64,000 nt of DNA, taken from assembly GCF_921293095.1 (NCBI RefSeq), contig NC_060254.1, positions 1,674,001 through 1,738,000 on the forward strand. The letters run 5' to 3'. Under the pieces are notes generated by a model, which saw nothing but the letters and a program-made list of their open reading frames with translations, ran no database searches and was not told the origin of the DNA. Position numbers and translations under genes: made by a program. Positions 12,643 through 23,209 of the stretch are shown here, in pieces. The stretch's first letter is position 1, and each line of letters opens with the position of its first letter. Source of the DNA: Ischnura elegans (Eukaryota; Arthropoda; Insecta; Odonata; Coenagrionidae).

Positions 12643-13489
12643 GTGAGTGTTTTCTTCATTCAGTCATATATATAATTATTTGATATAATCTGTTAAGTTT
12701 TCAAGCCATATTAGCTAATAATGTAATTCTTTCTTCAAGGAATTTTGATTTTCATTCGATAATCATTCCAATGTGTCTATTAAGTTGATGGGGTTGTTGG
12801 AAATGCTGGTGGTGAACGTTGTTGATGCAACGTTTTCAAGATACCCTCGTTATTTTTCACCAATTGTCATTCATATGTGTCCGACATTCGTTCTAAAAGG
12901 TTGGTGAAATGTTTCAGAGTGTAACATGTTAACATGATCATTGCATCAGCAATTTCCACGTACCGTTTTAATTGCATGTAGCAACTAAACACAATTATTT
13001 TCTCTATAAAAGGAGGAGAGGCAGAGTGATAACTTGTTAAGCCATCGGTGGAGATGCATGGAAGTACTTCCATTAATATACGCTGTAGTATAAGAACTTG
13101 TTCATGTGATTTGTGGACCTCCTGTTTGTATTAATTAATCCTGTTTGTATTAATCTTAAGATTTGATTCGGTGGGTGATTGTTGACCTATTTTTGCAGTG
13201 GAGGTATTGATATCTCAGGGCCTGTGTTTCCGGTCCCAAGCCCGGAAAAAGGAGTAGGGTTTCTGTTGTTACTTAATTAGTGTACATTTATAAAGTGATT
13301 CTTATTTTCCATCAGTAATTCTTCGTATAGTAAATTTTGGGAGTGTAAATTGAATTTTAGCTTAGAAATAACTGAACAGATGTGAAATAATCCTTAGATA
13401 TAGCATTAGAGTGTTTTCCACTGAAAATTTTACAAATGAGTAGTTGCTGTTTGACAAATGTAGTTGCAGTTAATTGGTTCTTATGACAC

Positions 13490-13566
13490 ATTATGATGGT
13501 ATGAATGAAATATATAAATTTCAATTCATACCATCATTTATGAAGATATATGATGGTATGAATTGA
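13490..13566. repeat. Hairpin-forming repeat in intron 1 of the THAP-like gene
   Basis: ATGATGGTATGAAT at about 13493-13506 pairs with ATTCATACCATCAT at about 13525-13538. A third copy of the motif, direct relative to the first, follows at about 13550-13562. It could be a MITE remnant. Nothing indicates regulation of splicing beyond its position between exons 1 and 2. Confidence 0.5.
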
Positions 13567-13648
13567 AATTATATTGCTCATAAATGACTACTCAATAGCT
13601 GGACATTTAAATATTTTCTTTATTGCCATCAATCATTTTCATTTTCAG

Positions 13649-13731
13649 CAAGCTCTTTGATGCATTCTGGCTACCTCTAGATGGCATGACAGAGATATGA
13701 GGATGATCAATCTGTTGCTGTTGAAACAAAG
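13649..13731 (+). other. Exon-like unit 2a, duplicated, introduces a premature stop
   Basis: A pyrimidine-rich tract ending TTTTCAG at 13648 precedes CAAGC, and the unit ends AAAG/GTATGT (donor at 13731/13732). Joined to exon 1 it reads SKLFDAFWLPLDGMTEI and then TGA, giving a 42-residue product. Its first 45 or so bases, plus an upstream ATTGCCA-CAAT block, closely resemble 13839-13915, so the two units came from a local tandem duplication. It looks like a decayed or poison exon. No RNA evidence is available. Confidence 0.45.
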
Positions 13732-13838
13732 GTATGTTACTACAAAGGGACTGAACCATATATGTACATTAACTTTTAGATCTGAAACAATTGTCATCAT
13801 TGCCACCAATTAAAATATATCCATTGTATTACTTGCAG

Positions 13839-13915
13839 CAAGCCGGTTGATGTATTCCAGTTACCTCTGATGGCATGCCGTATATATGGTCTAGGAATCT
13901 ACTGTTTTGCTAAAG
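13839..13915 (+). CDS. Exon 2b of the THAP-like gene
   Basis: The acceptor TTACTTGCAG ends at 13838; the 77-base unit ends AAAG/GTAAGT, a near-consensus donor at 13915/13916. Spliced to exon 1 it stays open for 25 codons and leaves one base that joins in phase with the exon at 16610. The protein segment (SKPVDVFQLPLMACRIY and on) has no THAP second half. It is paralogous to the unit at 13649-13731, where the frame is broken. The in-phase join and two good splice sites are the main support. No domain is assigned. Confidence 0.45.
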
Positions 13916-15047
13916 GTAAGTAATTCAAGAGGAAATGTAATAATTTTCTAATTTCCATTCCTTCCACACTTTTCTGATCGAATGTTGAGGCTCACATTTT
14001 AAAAAGTATGTATCGATTAGTTAAAGAATTCATTGATGGATTTTTAGTATCAAGTCTTGGAAGTATATTGACCAAGGCCTGAAATGAAGTCACCATGTAT
14101 TTTTGCATGTATATTCCACTTCATACAAAATTTTGTCCAGAATGATTGTTAACTATTATGTGAATGTGGATTCTCAAACTCTTTGTCATTCTCTTGTAAT
14201 ATTGCATGCAATTTTCATAAATTTTTGACAAGTTTGATGCTCTAAACCAAACTTATTGATGACTTCAGCTATTCTATGAATTCAAGTATTCTGCCATTTC
14301 TTGTTACTTCATGAATACAGTAACATATTCATTGTTGTAAGCAGCTGAGAAATCAATTCACAACTACATTTGGTCCTCTGTTATTTTTAATTCTGTCACT
14401 CTGCCTTCAGATCTTCTGATCAAACTGTTTCATATGTTTAAATTTTTGATTCAATTTAGTATTACAATTTCATGAAGTCAGAAGTATTTCATAAGGATAT
14501 TTCCTCAAAGAGTGTGCCAACAATTTGATGAATCATTCTATCATTCAGTGCTTCCTGTTTCATTTTCATTAAGTGGACACCAAATGAGTAATGCCTTTAC
14601 GCTAACGCCTTTTAGGTTATGATACACTAATGACTAATATCCCTGAAAAAAATTAACTCCACCATGTTGGGTAAAGGAAGGGTAGTAGCCTTCATGGTGG
14701 GTAGTTACCCTTGCACAACCCACGCCCTACCCACCATTAAGGGTAAGGGAAGGATAGAAAAATCCTTCGTCTACCCTTCCTTGGAACTCCTTCCCTTACC
14801 ATCTGTGTACCCTTCCTCTAGCCACCATTAAGGGTAGAAAAATCCTTCGTTTACCCTCCCTTGGGACTTAGCATTTATAACTGAGGAAAACATATCCTGA
14901 AAGTGTCTCTTCAGCTACTTTCACCAGCTAAAGAGTATTGAGTTCTGTACAAGAACGTAAGGAGTCTTTGAAAGCAAAGATAGATGGGCTACACAACTAA
15001 TCTTTAAAACTCCCTTAAGGAAAACAATAATACATATGTATACATAT

Positions 15048-15438
15048 TCAGTGGCGTAGCCAGCCCCTATGAAAAAATTGTATAAACCTGTTTCAAAATT
15101 TTATACATTCTTATACATTACCATGGCAATGTATAAGAATGCATAAAAATTTGAAAGAGGTTTATACAATTTTTTCATAGGGGAGGGGTGGGATCCCGGG
15201 GGATTTGGACCCTCCGCCCCCCGAAATATAAAAACAATCATTTTCCTTCATAAAAGAAAACAAATTATTGAAGAATAATGAATTTAAAAAATATGTACTT
15301 CTTTAACTATTGAAGTTTTTTCGATTATGAAAAGTGTTTGAATTAGTTGAAAACCCATTATTTGGTATCCTGTTTTTCAAAACTTTCCCCACCTGGTTTT
15401 GGACCCCCCCCAAACAAAATTCCTGGCTATGCCACTGT
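15048..15438. mobile_element. MITE with CAGTGGCRTAGCCAG ends and an internal palindrome
   Basis: Terminal inverted repeats of about 15 bases: CAGTGGCGTAGCCAG at 15050-15064 and CTGGCTATGCCACTG at about 15422-15436. Just inside the left end, about 15067-15182 forms a nearly perfect hairpin with arms of about 55 bases around CCATGG. There is no coding capacity. It is nested in the larger TIR element (14639-16032), so it inserted later or was carried by it. Confidence 0.7.
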
Positions 15439-15689
15439 ACACAATAGTTTCTATAATTGTTTGAAAAAAGCTCATTTAGAAGTTCTTTCATTCACATTTT
15501 TAGGATGTAACATATTTGTGTGGCTGACAATGGGACATCGCGAGAGTGATGTTCGGTACTTGAATGCCGATCTTATTTTCTGAAACGAAATAGGTAGAAA
15601 AAAGTCACAGCTTTCTTCCACATAGGCCTGGGTGATAATCTCATCTTAAGATTTTGTAGTATAAGTTCCGTTGAGAAGCAACATCTGAC

Positions 15690-15790
15690 AAGTACCTCGA
15701 TAGCTGAGGTTGTTAAAGGACTAGTTCATTATCCTCCAATATGTAGGTTCTGGATTCAAGACCATGTAAAGGCTAATTTTTTTTCTGTCT
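15690..15790 (+). repeat. tRNA-like SINE or tRNA pseudogene fragment
   Basis: The block contains TAGCTGAGGTTGTTAAAGGA, resembling a pol III A box, and GGTTCTGGATTCAAGACC about 40 bases later, resembling a B box, followed by a T run at 15778-15785. The cloverleaf is not convincing enough for a functional tRNA. It lies inside the TIR element at 14639-16032. Confidence 0.4.
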
Positions 15791-16609
15791 TATAACTTTA
15801 GAAATCACTGTTACAACTCATCCCCATTCGTTTAATTTAGTTTTTATATTAGTCCTACCCTTCATTGAGGCTGGCCCAACCCTTCCCGTACACTCCAGGA
15901 AGGAGAGGGCCTACCCACCAATGTTCTAAAATACCCTTCGTCTACCCTTGCTGAAGGGTACACCTATCCTTCCCTTACCCTCATTGGAGGGTACACCTCA
16001 CCACAATGGAGGAGTTTATTTTTATCAGAGATCTATTAAGCATATGGTGACATAATTTATCTCAACAAAAAATATTTATGCACTCAGTTTTCCTTTGAAT
16101 GACAGCGATTGAATTTTTCATTCTAAGAGTTAGTCGCATTCGGCCTAGTCTTTAAGGTGACAGATGAGTAATCTTCAGCTCCTTTGTATTAACTCCTGAG
16201 TGTGTGTTAGCAAACATTCATATTTACAGTATCTCCTGATGTTTTTTAATTTTTACCAAATCACCTGCTTTTTAAATTTTTACTACAAATGTATTAGGAA
16301 CAACCTATAAATTTCATGACAACCTTAAATTGATTTTTCTGTATTCCTACAAAATCATTCCAAAAAGGAGGGAGTAGGGCTCCCAAGACATCATGTTAGG
16401 TCCTAATGATGAAGTGAGGCCCAATTAAATTGTTCCAATTGTTCCTAAACCAAAAACATGATAGTGTAAAGGCATTACTAAGTTGGTGACCAATGTGTTA
16501 TTTTAGAAAAAGTTTGGTTCTCCCTTCTCCTAGGATTTTAATATTACTTTTACCTTAGAGAGCATGGTGGTGATTGCCATGTCTCATTCGTGTCCTTCAT
16601 TTCTTTCAG

Positions 16610-16782
16610 GTTATTTGGTTGAATTAGCAATCAGGGATCATCATTGTGGAAAAAGTGAAGAACAGCTATAATTTCTGGCAAGACTAAAGAGGAAAATTGA
16701 TATTTTTCATATTTTTGTACTTTTTTCATTATTTATCATGAATTGTGTTACTGTGTAGCTGCACATTATTGAGTTAATTAAA
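16610..16782 (+). CDS. Terminal exon of the THAP-like gene
   Basis: The acceptor TTTCTTTCAG ends at 16609. In phase with exon 2b, the frame reads GYLVELAIRDHHCGKSEEQL and stops at TAA 16669-16671, giving 71 codons in total (12566-12642 + 13839-13915 + 16610-16671). ATTAAA at 16777-16782 is a plausible polyA signal with about 105 bases of 3' UTR. The HHC near the end does not restore a THAP C-x2-H site. Three independent in-phase joins make the model credible, but the protein is short and unlike full-length THAP proteins, so it may be a truncated gene or a transcribed pseudogene. Confidence 0.4.
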
Positions 16783-16799
16783 TTTTTGTGTTGACAATA

Positions 16800-17630
16800 T
16801 TGTATTATTTGAATTTTTTAAAGCAGCGCATGCTATTTTCAACTTTGCCTATAATTGCCTTTAGAGTTATTCCATTGCTTTAGGGGTATTTTTATCGATA
16901 ATATGATTTATCATCATCTTTTGTAATGATTGATGAATGAATGCTCATTAAATTCTCAAGTTCTCAGTAAAGTGACAAATAATTCTCAACAAGCTGCTTT
17001 AGCTGCTTAATAATGATGAAGTGGTTTTGCTATGGATATTTTGGCCTATAAGAATTCAAATTACCTCCAGTTTATTTAATTGTTGGTAATTTGAATTGTT
17101 ATAGGCTGAAATCTCCATGTAAAAAAATTAAATCGAAAACTTAAACAGAATTGGGAAAAAGCCCGGTTTGAATTTCCCGGTGACAACTAACGCCATCTAT
17201 CCTTGGAGTAGGTACTAGATCGGCCAGGCCATAAATATATTACACAGTTGGCACCTCTTGGTATGGTTTTCAAATTATAATCTCAGGTCACGATTAGGCT
17301 TATTAATGGAAGCGAGGGGCTTCTGCTTTGTCGCGATAAAAATTACTGCGCAATATTTAGTCATATTTTAGTATAGAAACATGTTTTACTAAATTTATGC
17401 CATTTTCCTCAAAATTTTGCAATGTATCTTGCAGAAACAATGGTCACGTGACATTTTCCGTAAGTGAGATCCCTTTCACCTGCCTTTGAATTGCATTCGC
17501 CGTGTGAAGTGCGAAGGTTCCAATCGGATGAAAAAGTGAAAGATAGAGGTCCACGTCAGACCATTACCCCGAATATTTACAGCGAGCATATGGGAGCCGG
17601 CGCAGGAAGTCTCCTTTCTTAATAAAATAA
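16800..17630. other. No recognisable gene
   Basis: AT-rich sequence. A B-box-like block near 17160-17190 (minus strand) could be a SINE trace but lacks an A box. Confidence 0.4.
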
Positions 17631-17639
17631 TAAAAGAGC

Positions 17640-17915
17640 AGCTGCACGATTCGCCATAAACTGCTAGGAGGGAATACAGTGTGTTTCATCGCTTCTATGC
17701 GAATTAGACTGGAAACCACTAGAAACTCGGGAGCTTCACTTAGATTGCTAGAGAAATTAATCCCAGACGTCTTTCAGAGCGACTTGGAGAACATCATATT
17801 AGTACCCCATTATATTGATGGGTCCAACGGAAAAGATAAGTTGAGAGAGACATTTTGCCGAACGGATGGGCGATATTCACACGAGCAATAAAATGGAATT
17901 TAAATGAATGTTAGG
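17640..17915 (+). pseudogene. CR1-family 3' fragment
   Basis: The plus-strand frame 17679-17891 contains LRLLEKLIPDVFQSDLENII and DKLRETFCRTDGRYS, closely matching the C-terminus of the CR1-type ORF at 26384-28162 (LRLLEQLRMDIFKSDTENII, DKLREIFCRTDRYGN). Only the last 80 or so codons are represented. The short frame is a 5'-truncated remnant, not a gene. Confidence 0.8.
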
Positions 17916-17939
17916 CAGCATTTCTCTTCCTTTTCTGTC

Positions 17940-18295
17940 GACGGCTGATTCCCCAAACACGCCACTCGCCTCAGAAGGCGGCTGCCGCTCTCAGCAAATG
18001 GGCTCCCCTTCATCCCCCGCGCCCGCGCACCAGCTTTCAAGACGCGTGTGTTGGGGGGAATGCCTCGCGGGAGGAAGCGTGCTTTGCTTGCTGCGGGAGG
18101 CGCAACAGGCGGCGCGTGTTGTTGCGGGAGGGCAGGCACACGGCCGTGCCAAATGCGTGCTCCTCTTTAAGAAGGGACCGCCCCACTCTTCCGCGTGCTC
18201 GTCTCTCAGGCACGCTCGCTGCCTTAACACACGACTCCAGCCGCCAAGCGCGCGCGCACGGGCACTCGTGGTAGAGGCAAGAGGGGACTAAAATA
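17940..18295. promoter_or_regulatory. CpG-rich island-like block, possible promoter
   Basis: Markedly GC- and CpG-rich against AT-rich flanks, with CGCGCGCGC near 18247 and many GGCG/GCGC runs. It is open on both strands (127 codons plus; 79 and 79 minus), as expected of stop-poor GC-rich DNA, with low-complexity products. It could be a promoter or 5' UTR of an unseen gene, or a GC-rich repeat. No TATA box and no convincing initiator were identified. Confidence 0.3.
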
Positions 18296-18299
18296 CGTA

Positions 18300-19065
18300 T
18301 CTATGCTATGATTTTAAAACGACAGCGGCATTATTTAATGTAAACAGTAGGTTTAGGTCAAAATAGTTTCGCTTTAGTCAATTTTTACGTCTAGCTGCTA
18401 CAATCAATTTCTATTGCTGAAATGAAATTAAAACTAATGGACGGTACTGGGATGATTGGGAACTATAAATAATATGATGAAAACATTTAGCTTTAAAAAA
18501 TTGAAGGAAATATTTACTGCCATAAATCCTTTTTCTGCGTAATTATAAAAATTATAAAAACAATTTATATGGTCCAAGTGTCGTAAAAAAACAAAAGAAA
18601 AATTTTCTACACCGAAATTACCGATTATTTAAGCGATTCAATAACTCAAAAAAGGTAAGTTAAAAACAATCGAAAACTATTTTTCTCCAACAAATTCTAA
18701 CTTAATTACTTGCAAATGACGCAAGGAGTACATACTGATTATTCCGTGGCTGTAGTATCTAGTTATATTGAGGATAGGGCGTTTATAGGTAAGTATAATG
18801 GTCAGTTGGGACACAGGTTGCCTGGTATATACGAGACCAGATGCGATTTTGAAAGCAGGGCTTTATCTATTAGATACAATGGAAATCAAATCGAATGATA
18901 CGGTGAGTAGCCAGGTAAGAGGTCCGAAGAATTCATTTGTATTACCCCGAAGGGCGTGTGCTGTTAGGGCATCAACAGGTAACCAATGGCAATGGGTCCG
19001 TCTGTGTTCAGTTCAACTGAGTATTTATTGAAGTCATTCAGCGCAAGCACATCACTTTACCCATC
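18300..19065. other. No recognisable gene
   Basis: AT-rich sequence with two short overlapping frames near 18710-19031 that have no recognisable motif. Confidence 0.45.
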
Positions 19066-19069
19066 GCTT

Positions 19070-19680
19070 CGGTGTGTGCTAAATATCCCATTCTCACCAT
19101 TTCTTTCGAACCTGGGAGTATTGTGAAGTTCTACGATCCGTGTGTCTCAGAAAAATATTAATACATTGCTCTAAACAGCTCAAGCAATATCAGCCTAGAA
19201 CGCAGCCTGCAAGTTTAAAGGAGGTCCCAGTCTATCCCAGTAAAAACTGTGTAGCTCCCTCTATTTGTCCGCAGAAATTTTTGACGAATCACGCAGAATT
19301 TGAATTCCGTTAATATTTCTATTCTATGAATAAGCGGACGGAATAGCAGTGGATCGCCTCGCGTTCGCGAGAGCCAAGTGGCGCCCCTCCCTCCCTCCCT
19401 CCCCCCCCAACCGCTCCGTTTGAAAACCTTTCCACGACGCGCTTGTCGAACCCTAACTTCTTCAGGGCCCATCCGCAAATCAAGTGGGTTCCACAGGATT
19501 AGTTTAAAATAGCAAAAATTAAAATAAAATAAGATCCGCGTTGAAATGTTTTTATTACTGAGTTCCACCTATAATGCATGAAAGCTCCTTAATATGCGGT
19601 GGAAAAAATAATTCCTTTGGCTATCCGTTCGGAAAAATATCTCTTTGTTAATGTATCGGTTCTGTAAAACGTAGAAATAA
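19070..19680 (-). pseudogene. Two adjacent CR1-family fragments, degenerate
   Basis: At the DNA level 19070-19330 matches 26490-26690 of the CR1 copy (shared CTCAAGCAAT, CAGCCT, TTTTTGACGAA blocks), and 19420-19510 matches about 26805-26890 (CTTCTTCAGGGC, CATCCGCAAAT). A further piece at 19555-19680 matches the extreme 3' coding end again (CTATCCGTTCGG then AAATATCTCT). The repeat of the same end in one orientation implies two insertions or a duplication. C-rich sequence (19380-19410) interrupts the first. Confidence 0.7.
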
Positions 19681-19689
19681 GGTGGGATT

Positions 19690-22680
19690 TCAACATGATG
19701 TTCCCCGAATCGATATCATTCGAGAAATCTATGCTTTGTGCGTAGTCTTCTTGTTTCTAGTTGCTCCTAGCCATATTAATGGCACTAACTGGCCAATTTT
19801 CTAGATATCGACGCCGATACAAAACTGTGTTTCTTCCTAACCTGTACACCCGACAAAATCGTTTTTATTAGTTCTAAAGATAAACAATAATATCACAACG
19901 GAACTGGAAGGAGCACCCTTGGAGATGATGGTTGGAGTTGGAACGTCTGGTGACATAATTTTGCTACGGATGATGTTGTGGTGGTATTGTGCTGATGTTG
20001 TAGTGGCGTTGATAACGCTTGTGAATGGAGCCATTAGTGGAAAGTGATTTAACCATCTTAAGCTTTCAAAACTGAAGCACCCTATGGCTTGACACTCACT
20101 CCTAGCGCGGAACATATTGAAGGATTTTACCGTTTTCTGCAATTGGCGCCATTTCTATGTACCTGAAATGAATTTATACTGACAATGTTTGAGTTTCGAG
20201 TTAATCTTATCCTGAAAACAAGTTCAAAAATGTAAATATATGCATCCGTGAGAGCTAAAAAAAAAACAGCGAAGCGTTATTTCCCTCTGCTTCTAGAACC
20301 ACGGAAAGTTTCTGGGATCGATGACGACCTGATTCAAAAACCTTGACAAAGTGGTTCCATCTACCGCCGGCCACGGGAAACAACTAGATTCACGGGGCGC
20401 ATTTGAAACTCCATCTAGGAATTCTTATTCAAACTATTTTTGCCTCCAGTAGAAATTCGTGTTACTAGTACTGAAAAGAGTCAGGGTGCATTATTAAATA
20501 AAAAATTGGATTATAAAGTAGAGGACGTTCTGGGGTTCACCTTTAGCTGAATGAAAATAATTGCTCAAGGCCGCAAAGGGTAAGTTCAGAGATTTATTTA
20601 ATAACGCATTATAAAAAGTCCATTGGCCAGGTGGCAAGTATTTAGTAGTTAAAATGTAAAGCCTGTAATGTGATTGCATCATTAGGCAAACCAAAAGAAG
20701 CAATAAGAAAAACACACCCAGCGAAAATTGCAAATCACAAAATAATAGTAAAAATAATAAATAAGAAGAAAATCAAAACAGAAATTAAAAACCGTCTCAC
20801 AACAAAAGGAGTCAATCAATCCTTACTTTCAATTTGCGACAGTATTTAGTCTAAAATCCATTTGCGGCTTTTGGGTAAGGATTTGAGAGTTCCACTTTAG
20901 GAGCGAGTTCCATTCTCAAATACCTTCATTAGTGAGTAATATTTTGTTTGAATTTGTTTTTTGCCGCCAAAGTATACTTTTGGGGCAGTGCTCGTTTTGT
21001 CCTATGAAGTGGGCGCTTACCACTCTTTCCTCCAATTCTTCCCACGCGCAGTGCTTTGTGTTGGCCTTATAAATTGCCTTTCGACACACCTTCGTCTACT
21101 CCCACCTCAGAATTTCCAGCATTTTTAAATGCCCCTATGAAATGCCCAGAATGCATTTCAAGCTGCCTTTCTTGGCACGTTCTCCACCTTCTCCATCTGG
21201 CCTTTCTCATTGGGATTTCATACACTGGCGGCATATTTGAGCATAGGTCTTCCTATTCGAGGCCAACTCCTTCGCTTCGAGTACATTTTCGTAGATTGGT
21301 TATAAAGGAAGAGATTTGATTGGAGAAACAATGATAAAATATATCAGAGTGCCAAAATTAGAAAAATAAATACATTTGGAAAAGCACAAACTCTAATTGT
21401 CACTCAATCACTATGTATGCCTTAGATCAATAGGTCAAAACACACAATAAATACCTTGACACACAATAAATGATTTGATTAAGTGTCATTTTAAAACGTA
21501 ACAAGGGGCATTTTCATGCCCTATTACGTTCTCTCCAAGAAATAAAGCCGCAAATGTTAAGCAAAATCATGAAAACTTAATTTCCTATACTGTCCCGTTG
21601 TTTTAATGGGTGTAATAATAAACTAGTAAGATTCAACAAAACGTATATTTGAAGCAAACAGTTTCGACGCGAACTATGTCATTCCCAATGATGTAAGGGA
21701 AACGAGGAGTAGCCCAGAGCACACCACTATTTTCATTGAACCCAAATTCTTTCAGTCGGGTTTCGTGAATGTATTGGCATCCCTCGGCTATAGGAAACGC
21801 GTATATTGTAGCCAAATTTTATCAACGGTCACTCAATAACTACTTGCAAAAACTAAATCCTACATTAATCCGATAATTGCGGTCTCTCAGTTATTTTATC
21901 AATTTATATTGACCTAGAATAATTTTGTATTTTTTTAATGTTATCCTGAATGTCTTAAAAAATAAATCTGTTCTAAATAGATACATGTAGTAACTTAAAA
22001 ACAGCCTCGGTAACTTAAAAACAATAACTCGGTTAGCGATTGTCCAATATCGCAGTCGAATAAAAAAATGATTGTTTAATTTCAAATTACAATTAGTTTC
22101 AACGACCTTGAATTAATATTAAAGAATGCATAAACCTTTATTCACATACCATTTTTGAGATCAACATTGAAGATGGGAACCGACTCGGATTCCAAAACTT
22201 CGGCCACCATCATGTAAGCATTGACCCGGTGGAAAACCCGGGTAGCCTTCCAAAATATACCTTTGTCTCTTTGGCGCGAGCCAAAAGGTCATCTGCCTAA
22301 TAAAGAAGGAACACCGAGGATTGACCTTTTTTATAGTATCGTCACCAACTTAATTTTCATAATAAATAATGTATAATAATAATAGTAACACATTTGGGAG
22401 GCCTTAATCCGTCCCGTAGAAGATTAAATTCTTCTGCCACTTAGGTCGATTTTATAAAAATATCTGCAGCGCGGCGATAGCTATCCATTTATTTTTAACG
22501 TATAACAAAGAATAAAATATCAATGACAAGCTATTAACTTGTGATATTACATAATTAAGAACTAAACATTTTGCCCTAGTAACAGCTAGTATAGTAAGTG
22601 TCAGTGAAATTCGGATCCCGACACGAGCGGAGCATTTAATGCGTGGATTCCGACATTTCCGCATCGCCCTATTATTGTAA
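19690..22680. other. No recognisable gene
   Basis: AT-rich sequence with only short frames (up to 101 codons, minus, 19837-20142), none with recognisable motifs or splice context. Confidence 0.45.
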
Positions 22681-22684
22681 CATT

Positions 22685-23200
22685 CGTGAATGAGGAGGGG
22701 TAATGAGGAGGCTGGGCTGGAGGATCGCCCGTCCCCTTAAACGCTGCACGGCGCCTAAATCGGACGGAATCCTTGGTGTACCCCTCCCGTCGCCAAGGCA
22801 GCGAACCTTTAATGAAAATGGAGGACGACGGGGAAAAGACACACGCGAGAGGACTTTTGAGTTGACATCGAAGCGCTCTCTCCTCGCCAAAAAAAGAAAA
22901 CTCAAAAAAACAAAGGCGAAAAGAAACCGTCCTGGGCTGCCATGGGAACGGGAGGTCCCTCCCCGACCAAGGTTGCAGGGAGTGCCACATTAACAAGCTG
23001 CCCCATCCAGTCGTGCCACCCTCCCGGCCTTCACCCCCGAGCGACAGCACGAGCTGCTCTTTCTTTCCACCCTCATTCCCACAATGCACAGCGCGCGCCG
23101 CCACCCACACTGATCCAAGGGATGCTGAGTGTATCCAAGCGGCATCTCCAAGGAAGACACCTCGTGCCATCGGAATGAAGTCTTCGAAACGGACGCAAGG
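22685..23200. other. GC-rich block with overlapping long frames, function unknown
   Basis: A GC-rich interval opens frames on both strands, including 200 codons on the minus strand (22601-23203) and 96 codons on the plus (22703-22993). The minus-strand product is low in domain-like features and full of Arg/Gly/Phe/Ser. It could be a promoter or first-exon region, or chance openness in stop-poor DNA. I do not call a protein. Confidence 0.3.
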
Positions 23201-23209
23201 CATGCAAGT

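Larger units (their letters stand above)
14639..16032. mobile_element. Non-autonomous DNA transposon with long terminal inverted repeats
   Basis: The left end (ATCCCTGAAAAAAATTAACT) and the reverse complement of the right end (ATCTCTGATAAAAATAAACT) match over about 25-30 bases. Similarity then continues weakly for about 200 bases through blocks built of ACCCTTCC/GGGAAGGG motifs (14675-14870 and 15855-16010). There is no transposase frame. The element sits in the last intron of the THAP-like gene and itself contains the palindromic MITE at 15048-15438 and a tRNA-like block at 15690-15775. A target-site duplication was not clearly resolved. Confidence 0.6.

Noticed and set aside
17150..17230. 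Another SINE on the minus strand
   Set aside because: Only a B-box-like GAAATTCAAACC is seen; no A box, body match or second copy.
22601..23203. 200-codon minus-strand open frame
   Set aside because: Lies in stop-poor GC-rich DNA that is open on both strands; the product has no domain, no sensible initiation or splice context.
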